Shown here piece by piece: positions 35,901 through 48,394 of a stretch of 64,000 nucleotides of DNA. The stretch comes from Coriaria nepalensis. Lineage: Eukaryota; Streptophyta; Magnoliopsida; Cucurbitales; Coriariaceae. Below the pieces are notes generated by a model. That model searched no databases. It saw nothing but the letters and a program-made list of their open reading frames with translations, and was not told where the DNA came from. Numbering within the stretch: position 1 is the first letter of the stretch; the number at the start of each line of letters is the position of its first letter. The stretch lies in assembly GCA_027186245.1 (NCBI GenBank), contig CP114498.1, positions 9,169,001 to 9,233,000 on the forward strand, in the 5' to 3' direction. The position numbers were made by a program, and so were the translations under genes.

Positions 35901-37772
35901 AAAAAGCAACCCATGAAATGAAGAAAACAACAAAGATTCCATCCTTACCAATTCAGTTAAAAGGTTTGACCGTGAAAGCTGAAAAGGAGAAGGAAAAGTA
36001 TAACTAGTCGAGAATTATAACTTTATAGAACATGTAAGGCTATAGTAATTCAGCTGTGTTATTTATATTACCATTTCCCTACTGTCAAGTTTAGGGTCAA
36101 GATTGAAGCCTAAAAGATTGGCCATCCTCCAGTTACGCTCCTTTCCAATTTCAAGTTCCAAATGGGATGCGCGATGTGTGTTGTCATAGGGAGACACTGA
36201 AAGAGCAGCTAAAACAACAGAGGATGCTATCAATTGCAAGTCCTTCTGGCTTAAATTCTTATTGAAGCTTTTCTGAAGGGTGAAAAGCTTCAACCATGCA
36301 TAAGCATGATAAAGATGGCCAGATGAAATCCAGAAAATTTCTGCTAATTTGGCATAATAAACCACCATCAAGGACGCCTTGGGTGTTTTCTTAACCATGC
36401 ACATCAAGCCATGAATATCTTCAACTGAACGAAAAGCTTCCTACAGAAACATTAAGAAAACAATGATGAAAATATTGCATTCATGTGTATTCAAAGAAAA
36501 AAAAGAAAAATTGGAAACTTGATTGACATATATCTGCATCCTCATAATATTTTTTTTACATACCTGCCAGAGTTCAAGCTCTGCAGCCATCTTTAGCTGT
36601 TCAATTCTAGTGTCAAGGTACAGTTGCAAGCTCTCGGGGGCTGACAGGTCAGGCCGATCTCTTTGGTCTCTATATTTATTAAGATTTGAAAGGTGATTCC
36701 TGATAATTTCACACAACCTACGAAATTCTGTCTTCCTTTTGTACTGCTTGCAGAACTGGAAAGCCCAATGAGCTATCATCTACACAAGACAGATTTATCA
36801 TCAGGCTCTTGTTAAAGCATTTTGATTCATTTATCTACTCTACATAGTTACACAAATCAGAATACTAAAAAAAGTATATATGTTCCTTTCTCGCCTGATT
36901 TCAAGCAAATATTGATAAAAGAATGCCATAAGATCGGTATGGTTTATGAGTGAGCTCAACAAAAGTTCAAAACAAACAATTTTTTATCAGAACCTACCGC
37001 ATAAAGCGCCTCCAACTTTGAATTGTTCCGCAAGATCTCAAGTCCTATTCTGTAAGCCTCCCACAAAAATTTGAACCAAGGGGTAACAACTTCCCGATCA
37101 GAGCGATCTTTTCCCTTTTCTCCGCTAACATAACTAAGCATAAGATCTTCCGGTCTTCTGTCTGCTTCCAAGTCATCAACATCAAGGGCTTCTTCCAGAG
37201 CTTGTGCCTTAGCACGGGCCTGCTCAGCTTTCTCTGTGGCCAGATGAATAAAGTGCTTTATCACCTCCTCTAGAGAAGAAACATTGACTTGTTGACAAAC
37301 ATTACGGTATTGAATCAAACCATCCTTAGCAAACCTTCCTTTCTGCAAGTCCACACATAGCTCCACATATTTCATCATAATCTTTTCAAGTGGCTTTTGC
37401 CATGCTCGGAATTTCTTCGATGTGATAAGATCATGAAGGGCTTGCAAAGCATCTTGCTTCTGGCCCGCACTTATCATCTCTGCATCCATTGATTAGATAG
37501 CAATCCATTACATCACAAGAAAATCTATACATACATATATATAGGTACCAAGAACGAACATCTTCCTAAAAATTATGCATCATTTGAAATACAGAGTTTC
37601 CTTCTCAGTTCTTCCACCGAAATCTTATTACAGTCTACTACAAGTTATCAATTCACATTATAAACAAGCACACGCTGATAAATACAGTCTTGCAAAAACA
37701 AAACCGAAATCAAATGGAACTCTTACCTTCAGCTCGCTTTAGAGCATTCTCCGGTTTGACGAAATTCGCCAT
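32953..37772 (-). CDS. TIF3A1: Translation initiation factor eIF3 subunit a
   Basis: eIF3a is the large scaffold subunit of eIF3, which binds the 40S ribosome during initiation in the cytosol. Thirteen minus-strand exons keep frame: 37772-37727, 37479-36998, 36779-36564, 36440-36072, 35978-35949, 35820-35593, 35485-35324, 35089-34868, 34782-34582, 34506-34300, 34001-33921, 33793-33592 and 33413-32953, in total 968 aa (Arabidopsis about 987). The N-terminus [18 protein letters not shown] and [20 protein letters not shown] match eIF3a closely. The PCI domain lies around exons 6-7 ([20 protein letters not shown]). From exon 8 the protein becomes a long charged helix ([20 protein letters not shown]). 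The last exon ends in an Ala run, a Pro/Ser/Gly-rich part and an Arg/Ser-rich tail ([14 protein letters not shown]). No lesions were seen; it is expected to be essential. Confidence 0.95.
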
Positions 37773-38212
37773 AATTCAGCTGAACTCTCCAAGCTACACC
37801 TACGGTAGTTATTGAAGCATTCAAAATCAGCTGAATCACATTGCACCATAAATTAAGAGAAGAATAAAGAAAGCAAAACGAAACCAAGACTGCAGGAGGA
37901 GAGGACGTCGTCTCGTCCAGCATCAGCATGACCACGTCCATCTCAGCCCACATTCGAGGTCAAGATTGCAGGAGGAAGCATTACCTTTGATTAAACCTAG
38001 ATGAAAATCAGAGGAAGGGGACGCCTGAAAGAGAGAAGAGAAGATAAAAATAGAGTGAGGATTGGATTGAAGAAGGAGTGCAGAGAAGGAAAGAGTGAAG
38101 ATGAAGAGGAAGAAGGAGAGCCCTAGTAAAACGGCGTCGCGTTATCTTAAAATAGTGTATCAGACCAATGATAATGGATCTGGTTTTTCCACGGCCCTGT
38201 TACATATTTTAA
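37773..38212. promoter_or_regulatory. eIF3a promoter and leader region
   Basis: Purine-rich leader on the plus-strand reading (GAAGAAG, GAGAGAAG) just upstream of the eIF3a start on the minus strand, and an aaacggcgtcgcg word near 38130. No gene seen. Confidence 0.35.
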
Positions 38213-38614
38213 GGATAAAGTATGATTAACACCCCAAATTATAGAGAATTTTGAAATTTATACCCCAAACTTTAGGTTGTGTTTAAGCCCATAAAGTAAA
38301 CCGAAACCAAGACTTACCCTTTAATCCACTAATTATTCGCCGATTGAGTCACATGTTTAGCAAGCATGGTAATTAGACCCGATCTATCGTGTTGGATATT
38401 TGTTATTCTGTTAAGATTTGCATATCGTGTTAATTATCATTAATTTATTTTCCCTTTCGTTCTCTCCCGATGACATACCACCACCGGCGCCTCATGACGT
38501 ATGCAAATATTCTTAATAGATCGTGATTCGTGAGATGTGTACTTTTCATAATTGAGGGGTATAATTTATAGATGATATATAAATCATGGGGTGAAATACA
38601 ATTACCCTTTTTCT
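38213..38614. repeat. Imperfect inverted-repeat element
   Basis: The left end (gattaacaccccaaattat, then tttataccccaaactttag) is mirrored by the right end (gaggggtataatttatag, then aaatcatggggtgaaatac). The arms are long but imperfect, and the middle is unrelated. This looks like a decayed foldback or MITE element; no target duplication was defined. A ccccaaa-type word also appears near 3460-3490. Confidence 0.45.
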
Positions 38615-38937
38615 AGAATCGTTGGTAGGATTATTTAAATTTAAGCGGGTAACACAGATTTTCCCTCCAGTGGGTGAAGATACATGCACTCATGCTGCCA
38701 TGCACGCATTTCAGGTGGTTCTTACATCCAAACAAATTACACCCTCCTAATTTTCCTACATAAAACGAAAAAGACAAAAAGGACTATTTTTCTTTTTAGC
38801 AAAAGAAAATCTATAATTATATTGCAATATTATATGAAGTTTCTAGCACATGAAATTGATAGCTATAAAGCAATCTCAGACATAACTTACGCTGCATCAT
38901 CTTGTTCTAAGTTCAAGGAAGCTAGTGATCAATTTTC

Positions 38938-40320
38938 ATGGAGACTAGCATGAAACCACATGCGATCCTAATCCCAAGTCCCGGGATGGGCCACCCACCT
39001 CATACAGGCGTTGGAGCTCGGAAACCGTCTCGCAAGGCATCGCAACTTATACATCACCTTCTTCGTCGTACGGGAATCTCATTCTTCATTATTTTCCTCT
39101 TTGATTTCTCAAGTGATCGAGTCTATAAACAATCCTAAACTTATTGACGACGCCGAGCTTCCTCCGGTTGATCTAACCGGAAGAGTCGACTTTGGCGCTC
39201 CTCTATTCCAATGTCTCACTGCCGTCAAGCCTGAAGTCAAGCCGTCTCTCAGATCAACGATCTCTGCTTTGAAGCTTCCTCCCACCGCGATCATCTTTCT
39301 CTTCGGAACCTCGTTAATGGAGGTCGCAGATGAATTCTGCCTCCTCAAATACGGCTTCGTTGTGTCCTCTGTGTGGCCCCTTTCATTGATGTTGTACGCT
39401 CCTACTCTTGACAAACAAGTGGTCGGAGAATTCACCGAATCGGTTCAAATCCCGGGTTTCAAGCTAGTCCGACCTGAAGATTTTGTCGATCCGATGATGA
39501 ACCGGTCCAAACCGGAGTACAAAGGATTTATAACCGCCGGAGAAGAGCTTTCAAAGACTTATGGCATGGGAAGATCTGGAACGGTTCACTCTCAAAGCCT
39601 TGAAAGAAGACCTGGGTTTTGCAACTGTTATCAAAGTACCACCGGTTTACGCAGTCAGGCCGCTAGTTAGACCGGTTAAAACACAACCCGGTTCGAAGAA
39701 CGTTGACCAGTGCTCGGCCTGGCTAAACGCACAGCCCAAAGAATTAGTGATGTATATATCTTTTGGGAGTGTTGGGCTACTAACAGCGGCCAAATAATTG
39801 AAATTGCATGGGGTTTGGAAATGAGAGGCAAAGATTTCTTTGGGTCATACGTCTACCCAGCAAGACAGAAAAAGGAAATGGGGTGGAAAACTATTTGCCA
39901 GAAGGGTTCCTGGACAGGACTAAGGATGTGGGCCTACTGGTTAAGGATTGGGCCCAACAGGCTGACATATTGGGCCACAGGTCGGTCGGCAGGTACATGT
40001 CGCATTCCGGGTGGAATTCCACAGGTCAGTCGCATGATTGCAATGCCGTTTGTTGCAGAGAGTAGGATGACTGCTGTGATGATAAGTGAAGAGTATGGAG
40101 TGTCAGTTAGGCCCAAGATTTGACCCACACAAGGGTTAGTGAGGAGGGAGAAGATTGAGGCAATGGTGAGGAGAGTTATGGAGGAGAAAGAAGAGGAGGT
40201 GATGGGGGGAGACTTAAAGAGGTTAAGATTAGTGGGGAGAAGGCTCTAGGTGTAGGTGGTTCTTCTTTCAATGCCATGTCTGGATTGGGGGAAGCAATGT
40301 CTCTAGGCAATATGCAGCAT
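38938..40320 (+). pseudogene. UDP-glycosyltransferase pseudogene (UGT72-like)
   Basis: Reads as a family 1 glycosyltransferase from MKPHAILIPSPGMGH (ATG 38950) to an LSMPCLDWG-type end, but only by changing frame. A frame shift lies at about 38992-39000, right after GMGH; the acceptor half then runs to about 39560 (LELGNRLARHRNLYITFFVV). A second shift near 39565 leads to KALKEDLGFATVI and SFGSVGLL, which meets a TAA near 39795. Further shifts surround RFLWVIRLPSKTEKGN. The PSPG sugar-binding box (WAQQADILGHRSVGRYMSHS, GWNS) is recognisable near 39940-40020 but altered, and the end has further stops. The family resembles the hydroquinone/monolignol UGT72 group. It cannot make a working enzyme. 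Confidence 0.9.
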
Positions 40321-40661
40321 TAGAGAGAGAGAGAATCTTCAGTTGATCAAAAGGCAGTACTTTTGCAACAAAAATGGTTATCTGGTTGAAGAAACTACGT
40401 AAAATAGAATACAATCTATCCCTATGCATTTCCCTTTCTTGTTTGGAATAAGAGAACCTGCAATTTTCATCCTTGCCATTAGAGGATGATGTGTTTATGT
40501 TATTATTTCATCGGCCGGAGCATCACCGTACCTAATATACCTCAATGAATACGTAATCTTCCTCCACTAACCTTATTGAACATTTACCAGCCAACTCATA
40601 TAGTCTCAAATGCGAAATTTTGCATAACTAGCATCGCTAAATTGTTCTGATGAATAGCATC

Positions 40662-43600
40662 TCATTTATTTCTGAACAAGCTCGAGGGTACCTGCACCAA
40701 AAGATCACAGGTGTATCAACATTGAGAATTTCTCATGGAATTACCTTAAATGTGTGCTCTGATTTTTAGAACGTAGCAATAATAATTTAGAAGTTTGGAA
40801 GTTACCTTGACATGATGTGGCATAATCTTGATATCGAAAGGGACGTGAAGCCAAGCTTCAGGTTGATAAAACATAAAATTCTCGGGCTTACTGGTATATA
40901 CATCAGCATATTGATGGATGTGATATGCAAAAGCAGATTCTTGACCGGTATCAGTAAGGAAGGTGGCTCCAAAAGATCTATTAAACATTCTCTTCATTGT
41001 GTTTCGAGATTTCTGCCTTTCCCCATTTAGCTCCTCTAAGAGAGGTTGGTATGCATCACTTCTCTGACTGTTAGATACTGTTGCATGCAATTTACCTAGT
41101 AGTTCTTGCACTATATGGAATTTTGCCTGCATGAGAATGGAAGTTAAAGATTAGATTAACTCGAAAGAGTACATGCCATTATGACCACCGATAAATAGCA
41201 TGAAAAATAGTTTGATCTCTGAAAAATATAACCTGTTCGAAACGGTATGCATCCTCATTCTGAATACGTATTTCACTCTGCAGAAGAACAACCAAATTTA
41301 AGACATGATGGGAGAAAAAGCAGATATTGACTGACAATTTCATAAGAATAGATAGAAGGTATACTTCCAGTTCATGGATAATGGCAGCTGTACGCCAACC
41401 GGCTTTTGAAGGTCCTCTTAGGTCACTGAATAGGTGATCTCCAAAGTATATTACCTGAAAAAGGGTGAGATATCAAATGCATTTGATAGTCAACTCCTTT
41501 AGCAGGCCCATAAGAAATCATCGGTTAAAACAAGTACCTCTGGGCCATTCCACTTGGTAATTTGAAGAAAGGATTTCAGGCATCCGTGATAATAAATTTT
41601 ATTTGGAAGAAATGCATCCACCTTTGTGAAGGCTAAAGTGTCCTTCTCTGTGTCGTAAACACTATGTTTCAGAAACAGTGTGAGATGAAGTGTTAAAAGA
41701 ACATTTTATATGTTGTTTGAAAATTTACGAATAAAACTATTACATGCAAAAAGACCACTTAAGGACCCCATGACAATAAAAAATAAAAAAATAAAAAACC
41801 TTTATTGCTCATCCATCACATGCTTGATTCAACAAAGGAAACTACAGATATAAAACGAGTAAATTAAGTTACATACCGGAATGGATGCTCTGATGTGTAA
41901 AATTCTGGCTTATTGGCTTTAGCTATCACGACATCAAATATTTCCCTCCAAGAATCCTTGTAACCGATAGAATCCTAAAAAGAATGTTAAGATTAAGTGA
42001 TTAGGTTGTAGACAACCATTTTTCTGGTACAAAAAAACTATTTACCCAGGAAATAATTTACAAAAGTGTTAATGACTTGTTACCTCCAATAAAAAACGCA
42101 TCCCCCCATCAACAAAGTAGTATGGAGAATTAGTGAGCAAAAAAAGTTTTTTTCCTTTCTCCTTTAGCTTCATGAGAAAGCGTAATAGCTCTCCCTGAAA
42201 TATCCAACCAGTAAAAGAGAATTAAAAGTCTATGCAGAAACAAAACTGGAAAATAGAATATCACAATATAGATATCAGAATGGTTTTTCCAATGAAGCCA
42301 CAGTCTTTGCATGAACTCGACCACATGCTAGGTCAAAATATAATACAAAAGTTCAGAACTAACATTTTTCATAAGGTATCGATGTGGATTAGAAATTATC
42401 CCCCCATGAGCCAGGCCACTCCGGTGAACATTTTGAATTGCTCGGTTCACATCTTGATAAATGTAGCAGGCATCAAATTCCAATTTAGCATCAACAAAGT
42501 GTTGCACAACATCAGCTATAAGGCATGCCTAATGACAATAGAAAGAACTATTCCATGGTTAGAAGAAAGAAAAAGAAAAGATGGAGCTAACAACCTAAAA
42601 GAGGAATCTAAAACAAAATAAAGAAAATAATCAATTGAACAAGCCAATGTGAAGGAAAATAATACCACTCTTGCCACATGATTAGATAATCACGGGTTTG
42701 CATAGTTTTTCTACAAAGTGAGGGGCAATGTATAGATAAAAAACTGACCTCACTAAAGCAGAAGAAATCCATCAAATTAACAAGGCCACGTGCTTGATCC
42801 CGACCAATATGTCGTGTGCCATACATCTCTTCAATTTCCTTCCTGCAAAGCTGTATCATAAAATCAAAAGAATATGTATTGATCAAGCTCACAAACAGAT
42901 AGAATCTTAAGGCTGTGCCTTAAGATGTGCCTTCAACTTTCTCTATGGAACATGAACAAAACAAGGCATGGTATCCAGGTTATAATTCAATATAATTTAT
43001 AATAAGATTGATTCATCGCCCCTTTCAATCTTGTTCCATAGTGTGGCAGAGAGAGATATTAAAATTGTTTCAAGTGGCATACCTTACGACGGCCAAAGTA
43101 ACATCCATCCGGCTCAATGGACCCAAAGAAATCCAATTTCAAGAGACAACCTTTTTCCTTATCATAAGAAAGGCCTCTGATAGGAAAAGTGGGGTCATAC
43201 TTGAAATTCATGCAAGATTCGGGATAACTGAACTGAAACAACCACAACAAACCGATAAATGACACCAAAGCTACCAAGCTATATGTAAAAATATGCATCA
43301 AAAAGAGCCACAGGCCCAGACTAACCTCATTAACCAAATGCTCCTTTGCAAGATCATAGATCAAGCTCTGTAAATTGGCAGAGTAATGTGCTAAGGTGTA
43401 ATCGTAGTCAAAGCCATAAACCTGTATGCTATCCAGTCTCAAATTCTTATTCACATATATTCCTAATCCCAGTTTAAAAGAAGAACAACAACAAGAAGGA
43501 AACACAAAACAAAAGAAATAAAATCAGCAACTCTGTGTCATGAATGATACAAGCTAGAAAACATCAGAAACACTAGATAAGCATAAGAAACCTTCTGGAT

Positions 43601-43983
43601 TCATCTTTGGCATTGCCTTCAGCACCTCCGGGATCTGAAAGAAGCGAAGCTTTGCAGCATCGAATTCACGCCGAATCTTTCCAATTTCATCACCATCGTA
43701 AGTCAAAGTATCTGTTTCACTTCCCCTAACTTCATCCTCATAGCTCAACACCGTTTTCTCTGGTGAAGCTATTGCACTATAGTTCCTAAGGCTACCTCCA
43801 AATCCTATCAGAAGCATCGGACCAAAGATAAATCAACCGAAATAGCAATGAAGAAGCATATACACAGAGAAGCGAGGTTACAATACCTTCTCGAGCTCCA
43901 CCAGCTCCAGGACAAAAGGTCGTTCCCTGCAGCGACAGAGAAAACGAACGGAGAGGATGAATCCTGCGAAGAGAGGACGCCAT
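40662..43983 (-). CDS. HAD-type 5'-nucleotidase domain protein
   Basis: Haloacid-dehalogenase hydrolase of the cytosolic purine 5'-nucleotidase (NT5C2/NT5DC) type; the family dephosphorylates IMP/GMP, but plant members are little characterised. Thirteen minus-strand exons join in frame: 43983-43887, 43804-43592, 43462-43326, 43232-43083, 42850-42749, 42528-42364, 42194-42084, 41974-41877, 41661-41538, 41454-41365, 41277-41233, 41126-40806 and 40691-40662, giving 560 aa. HAD motif I is GFDYDYTLAHY with both aspartates. Motif II is in KKLFLLTNSPYYFVDGGM, and the acidic motif IV is VIYFGDHLFSDLRGP. The N-terminus (MASSLRRIHPLRSFSLSLQG) is Arg/Ser-rich and could target a mitochondrion or plastid. 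It is divergently arranged with the F-box gene. No lesion was seen. Confidence 0.93.
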
Positions 43984-44183
43984 TGAAGGAGGATGCGAGG
44001 ATTCAGCTAAGCATTCGGATTCTTAACAGATTTCCAGAAGAAGAGATTTGTCTTTTCGGTGATGAATATTCAAAATGTGAGGAAAATAGTTTTTGCTTAT
44101 CGAAGGATGACAGCGGAAGCTGAATAGGAAAATCGAGGAGGAGGCATTTTCCGCGAAAAGTATCATTTTCGGTGCCTTTTTCT

Positions 44184-44224
<41 letters not shown>

Positions 44225-44300
44225 TTCTTTCTTTTTTTTTTCTTTTAATAAAAAGAAAATAAAGCAAATAAAAAGCCTTAGGACTGATCAACAAGAAGAC
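43984..44300. promoter_or_regulatory. Shared divergent promoter
   Basis: Only 317 bp separate the start codons of the 5'-nucleotidase (minus) and the F-box/WD40 gene (plus). The region contains a TA run (44186-44208) followed by a long T-rich tract to about 44245, and must hold both leaders and promoters. This suggests a compact bidirectional promoter. Confidence 0.7.
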
Positions 44301-46625
44301 ATGGCGGAGGACGGCCGTCCACCGTCGTCGCCACCGCCACCGTCGAAAACCAGCATAAATGACTTAAACTATGACTCGCTAGCTCACTGTGCGGCGTACC
44401 TCGATCAGCAGGAGCTCTCGAATTTTGCCATGACCTGCAAATCTCTCCGGCGAGCCGCCTATTCCGACTCTATCTGGTGTCATCTTTACAGGTTTTTCCA
44501 TTTCCGTCTACCAATGCACCGATTTTCTTTTTTCATCGATTTGATTGAAATTTAGCATCAAATTAAATAATTCTTTTAAACTGTGTAGGGAACGATGGGA
44601 GCATCTCCTTCCTCCTACCTCTTCACAATCATCAAGACCGGCCAGGGAAGCTTACCTAGCTAGGTATACTGCCGTTCAACAGTTTAGGTTTGCAGATCCT
44701 TTCGTTCTTGAGGTCAATCCAGTCTATATAGATTCAAAGCTTGACTCTCATATGCTACTGGACAATAACCAGATTATCTTTTCTCAGGTAGTTTTGGATA
44801 CCCGAGCTATAAATTCAACCTCTTTAGTTCATTTCTTTGGAAATTTGAGAAATTCGTGTGTGGAACAGGGTTCATTGCTGCAGTTTTTAGACCTGGATTT
44901 ATTTCTACACGGGAAAAACTATACACCGTTACGATTCAATAACTCTGCAAGGATTACCTGTATGAGGTTAGATCTTCCTGCTGGCATTTCTTGTTCGATA
45001 ATTGTTCTATGATTTCCAAAGTCAGTGCAACAGATATTTGGGCTACTTGGGTGATAAACCGAATACTTAAAAGCGATGTCTATATGGATTCATTTACCTC
45101 TGCTTGAACACAGGCTGTTTTCTTCGGATGAAACTTCATTACATCGGAATGGAAAGGAGAGAACCAGAAATGTTTTAGTGACTTCAAGCTCCGACCACGA
45201 CATTTCTCTTTGGTGGAGGGTACTTCTTGAGATAACGTTCTTTTTCGATTATAAATAATAACCTCTAGAAAAAGAAGTGCATAACAGCCTCTTGAACAAA
45301 TGTTCTTTTTCGATTATGCATAATAACCTCTAGAAGGTACTTATAGCCCTGAATGTCTTTTAGTTTCTTGCACTTGTGTAGGGTTGTTTCCGGAGATGTT
45401 TTAAAGGTCATAATGCCACAGTTACAACCCTATCTGATAAACTACTAGGCGATGATAGTGGCAAAGTATTGGCAAGTGGGGGAGAAGATTGTACAATTCG
45501 TCTTTGGTCCCTTAAGTCCAGTGGCAGGCGTGGTCAGCAGGCTCTGAAGTCAACCCTTTATGGGCACGAGAGACCTATAAGGTCAATGGCAGTTGCAGGG
45601 TAAGAAAGTTTTATTGCGTCCACCTATTTGTACAGCTTTTAAGGTGGCAGAATGTATCTCTATCACATGTATTTGCTATCATTTTATTCAGGCATAAAAC
45701 CTCTCTTCTCGCGAGCATGTCAAGAGACTCTAAGGTGCTCACTATAATCTTTTCAATGCTGCAAATTGTCCATATGAACAGATTACTTATGGCTAATAGT
45801 TATCTATATCTATATCTATAGGTGCAGGTTTGGGATGTAACTGCATCTCCACGCTGTGTGGGGATGACTTGGGTTTGGGGCGTTAGACATCAAATGCCAT
45901 GACTCATTGGCCTATATCGCCTCTGGTTGTTCTGTATCAGCAATTGATCTAAGGACCATGCAAAAAGCTTTCACTGCAGCAATGTGTAAAGAGACGCTTG
46001 AGGCTTTCGAAATACTCCCTTCCAAATCATTAATCTGTACAGGCATTTATAAGAGGTAAGTAAGGCAGAAACTTTCTCATAATGGTTATTTTCTTACCAA
46101 TATCTCATGCACTCCAGGTCCGATTAAGTTTACAAACTGTATTTTGGTTAGATCGTGAGGCATACTGGATTTTGCATTATTGAGAGAATATGCATTTAAT
46201 CATGCAGAGCAATGCTATGGGATGTGAGGAGAAACAAGGAGACGCTAAATCCGGAAGGACCGGAACCAATATCCGAATTGGATGGACATACAGGGCCGGT
46301 GAAGTTCTTACACATGGACCGCTACAAAATAGTTACAGGAGGACCAGGTGATCCATATGTTAATATCTGGGAATCAGAAACTGGTAAACAGACGAATTCC
46401 TTGTCCCATAGAGTCGACAAAAACAGTTCCAACTCGAGGTGTTTGGCTTTTGCTGTAAAGGGTCAAAGAATCGCTACAGTTTATCATGACAATCTGTCCG
46501 GCATGGTAGTCTTTAGGGACTATGACCATGCTTCTTCTCCCATCCCGAAATATGATCAAGATGCAAAGGGATCAAAATTTTGGGAGCCACGATCAAATAG
46601 CAATAGTGATAGTGATAGTGATTAG
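44301..46625 (+). CDS. F-box/WD40 protein with apparent frameshift
   Basis: An F-box protein with C-terminal WD40 repeats, expected to be the substrate receptor of an SCF ubiquitin ligase. Exons: 44301-44491, 44589-44787, 44869-44966, 45114-45219, 45382-45599, 45692-45734, 45822-46055 and 46208-46625. The F-box is at residues 20-65 (INDLNYDSLAHCAAYLDQQE, SIWCHLYRERWE). WD repeats include SSSDHDISLWW, GKVLASGGEDCTIRLWSLKS, LASMSRDSKVQVWDV, RAMLWDVRRN and YVNIWESETG. All exons join in phase except exon 7, which is one base too long: the frame changes between about 45868 and 45881 in a G-rich stretch, and unshifted reading stops at TGA 45900-45902, giving about 311 aa. Downstream sequence is intact in the other frame. 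It resembles Arabidopsis At3g52030 from memory. The shift is either a real lesion or a base-calling error. Confidence 0.85.
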
Positions 46626-46806
46626 ATCAGATGTCTAGTATCGCTGTTTGCTTGTATATGTTTTAGATCTTTTGATATAAATCCAATTTAGAGAGAAACA
46701 ACAAAAAATTCTTCCATATTCACAGTGAGAGGATTACATTCTTATTCCATTAATGAGGAAACAAAAAAGAAGCATGTTTGACACATAAGCGGCTCTCACC
46801 CACACA

Positions 46807-48311
46807 TTACAAAATGAAGCTCATCTCTTTCTCTTGTGTTTCAATGCTCTCTTTACTTGAACTGCCCAAAAAAGGGATATCAGCAATACCATCATAGAAA
46901 ATAGCTTCAAACTCATCATCATCACCCCCTTCTTGCATTTGAAGCTTAGGCTCCTCCCCATCAACTTCAGCTTCATCCGGCGACACAATAGAGTTCTTCT
47001 GAACCAGTTCCCGAAAAATCGAAGAACGGAGTAGAAGCCCAAGAGCAGTAGGCGAAGAAGAATAACAAGAAGAGGCCTTGAAATTGTATGCATAAACACT
47101 TGTGCTTTTGCTCTGGAAGATCTCTCGAACTTCCTTAGATGAGCTCGAGGCAAAAGGGTTGCTATGATGCTCAGCGATGAAGAATGAGGATTGATCGTGA
47201 TCCATTTTCAGGTTGTTGTAGCAGCTAGATGTTGAAGGAAGGATTTGAGATTGATCTGTCGTTAACACGTTTGATTCATCAATGTTAAGGCTGGTTGCTA
47301 GATGGTTTTCTCCCACTGGTTTCAACCATCTTATGTAATTGCTTAGATCAAAGTTGGTAACCGCATTTATGCCTCTATATTCTATCGCGGCTATGTCGTA
47401 AGCTCGAGCAGCTTCCTCCTGCGTACCTATTTCGACAGATTTACATGTAACATTCTTACTATAATTATAAATTTCATTACATATCTACTACATACATATA
47501 TATGTGTATATTTTGACTGTTGCTTACCATAAGTTCCAAGATAGAGGTACTTGTTTCCAAAAACTCTTCCTATTCTTGCTTCCCATCTACCATTGTGATG
47601 ATGCCTGCATGATATATATGTATATATATGAGTGAAATACATTACTTTTAAGAAGGTGATGAGAAGATGAAGAGCTCAACTCCAATTGAATTTACCTTGC
47701 CACACCTCTATACTTGGACACACCTCTCGAGAAGCCGCTACTCTTTCTGAAAAAGGGACCGAAATTGAATATACACGCTGTTAGATCGCTATATTTCCAT
47801 CGTAGTTGTGTCTATTTTCTAACAGATTAAAATTATTACGAGAAGTTTTGAAGCGGAACCTTCGTAAAGAGGCCAAGTACTCCTCCTTTGTCATTGTTTG
47901 CATTATGTCAAGTACTTTGTCATAATCTGATTTCTGTAAATAGAAGATATCAATTATCAAGAAGAAGAAGAAAGAAGAAGACGATGATGATGATGATAAT
48001 AGGAGTTATGATTAATCATACAGGGAAATTAGTGAAAGTAGATGGACCCCAGTATTTAAGTGCTGCTAGATCATATGCTCTTGCTGCTGAATCTTCTTCA
48101 TCATAAGCTCCTATAATAAATTGAATAATATTAATAATTAATTAACCATGTTATTATTTTCCCTCAATAATACAATTTATTTAATTAGAGTAAAAAAATA
48201 TATATATACAAAAGAAAAACACTAACCAAGATAAACTGTTGACACCAAAATCCAGTTGCAATGAAAGAAAAAAAAGAAGAAGTTAATATCAAATTATATA
48301 AAGAGTATATA

Positions 48312-48342
<31 letters not shown>

Positions 48343-48359
48343 TATATAAAGAGTATATA

Positions 48360-48394
<35 letters not shown>

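Noticed and set aside
48314..48392. CRISPR-like regular repeats
   Set aside because: Simple CTAT microsatellite with no spacers, in a plant intron.
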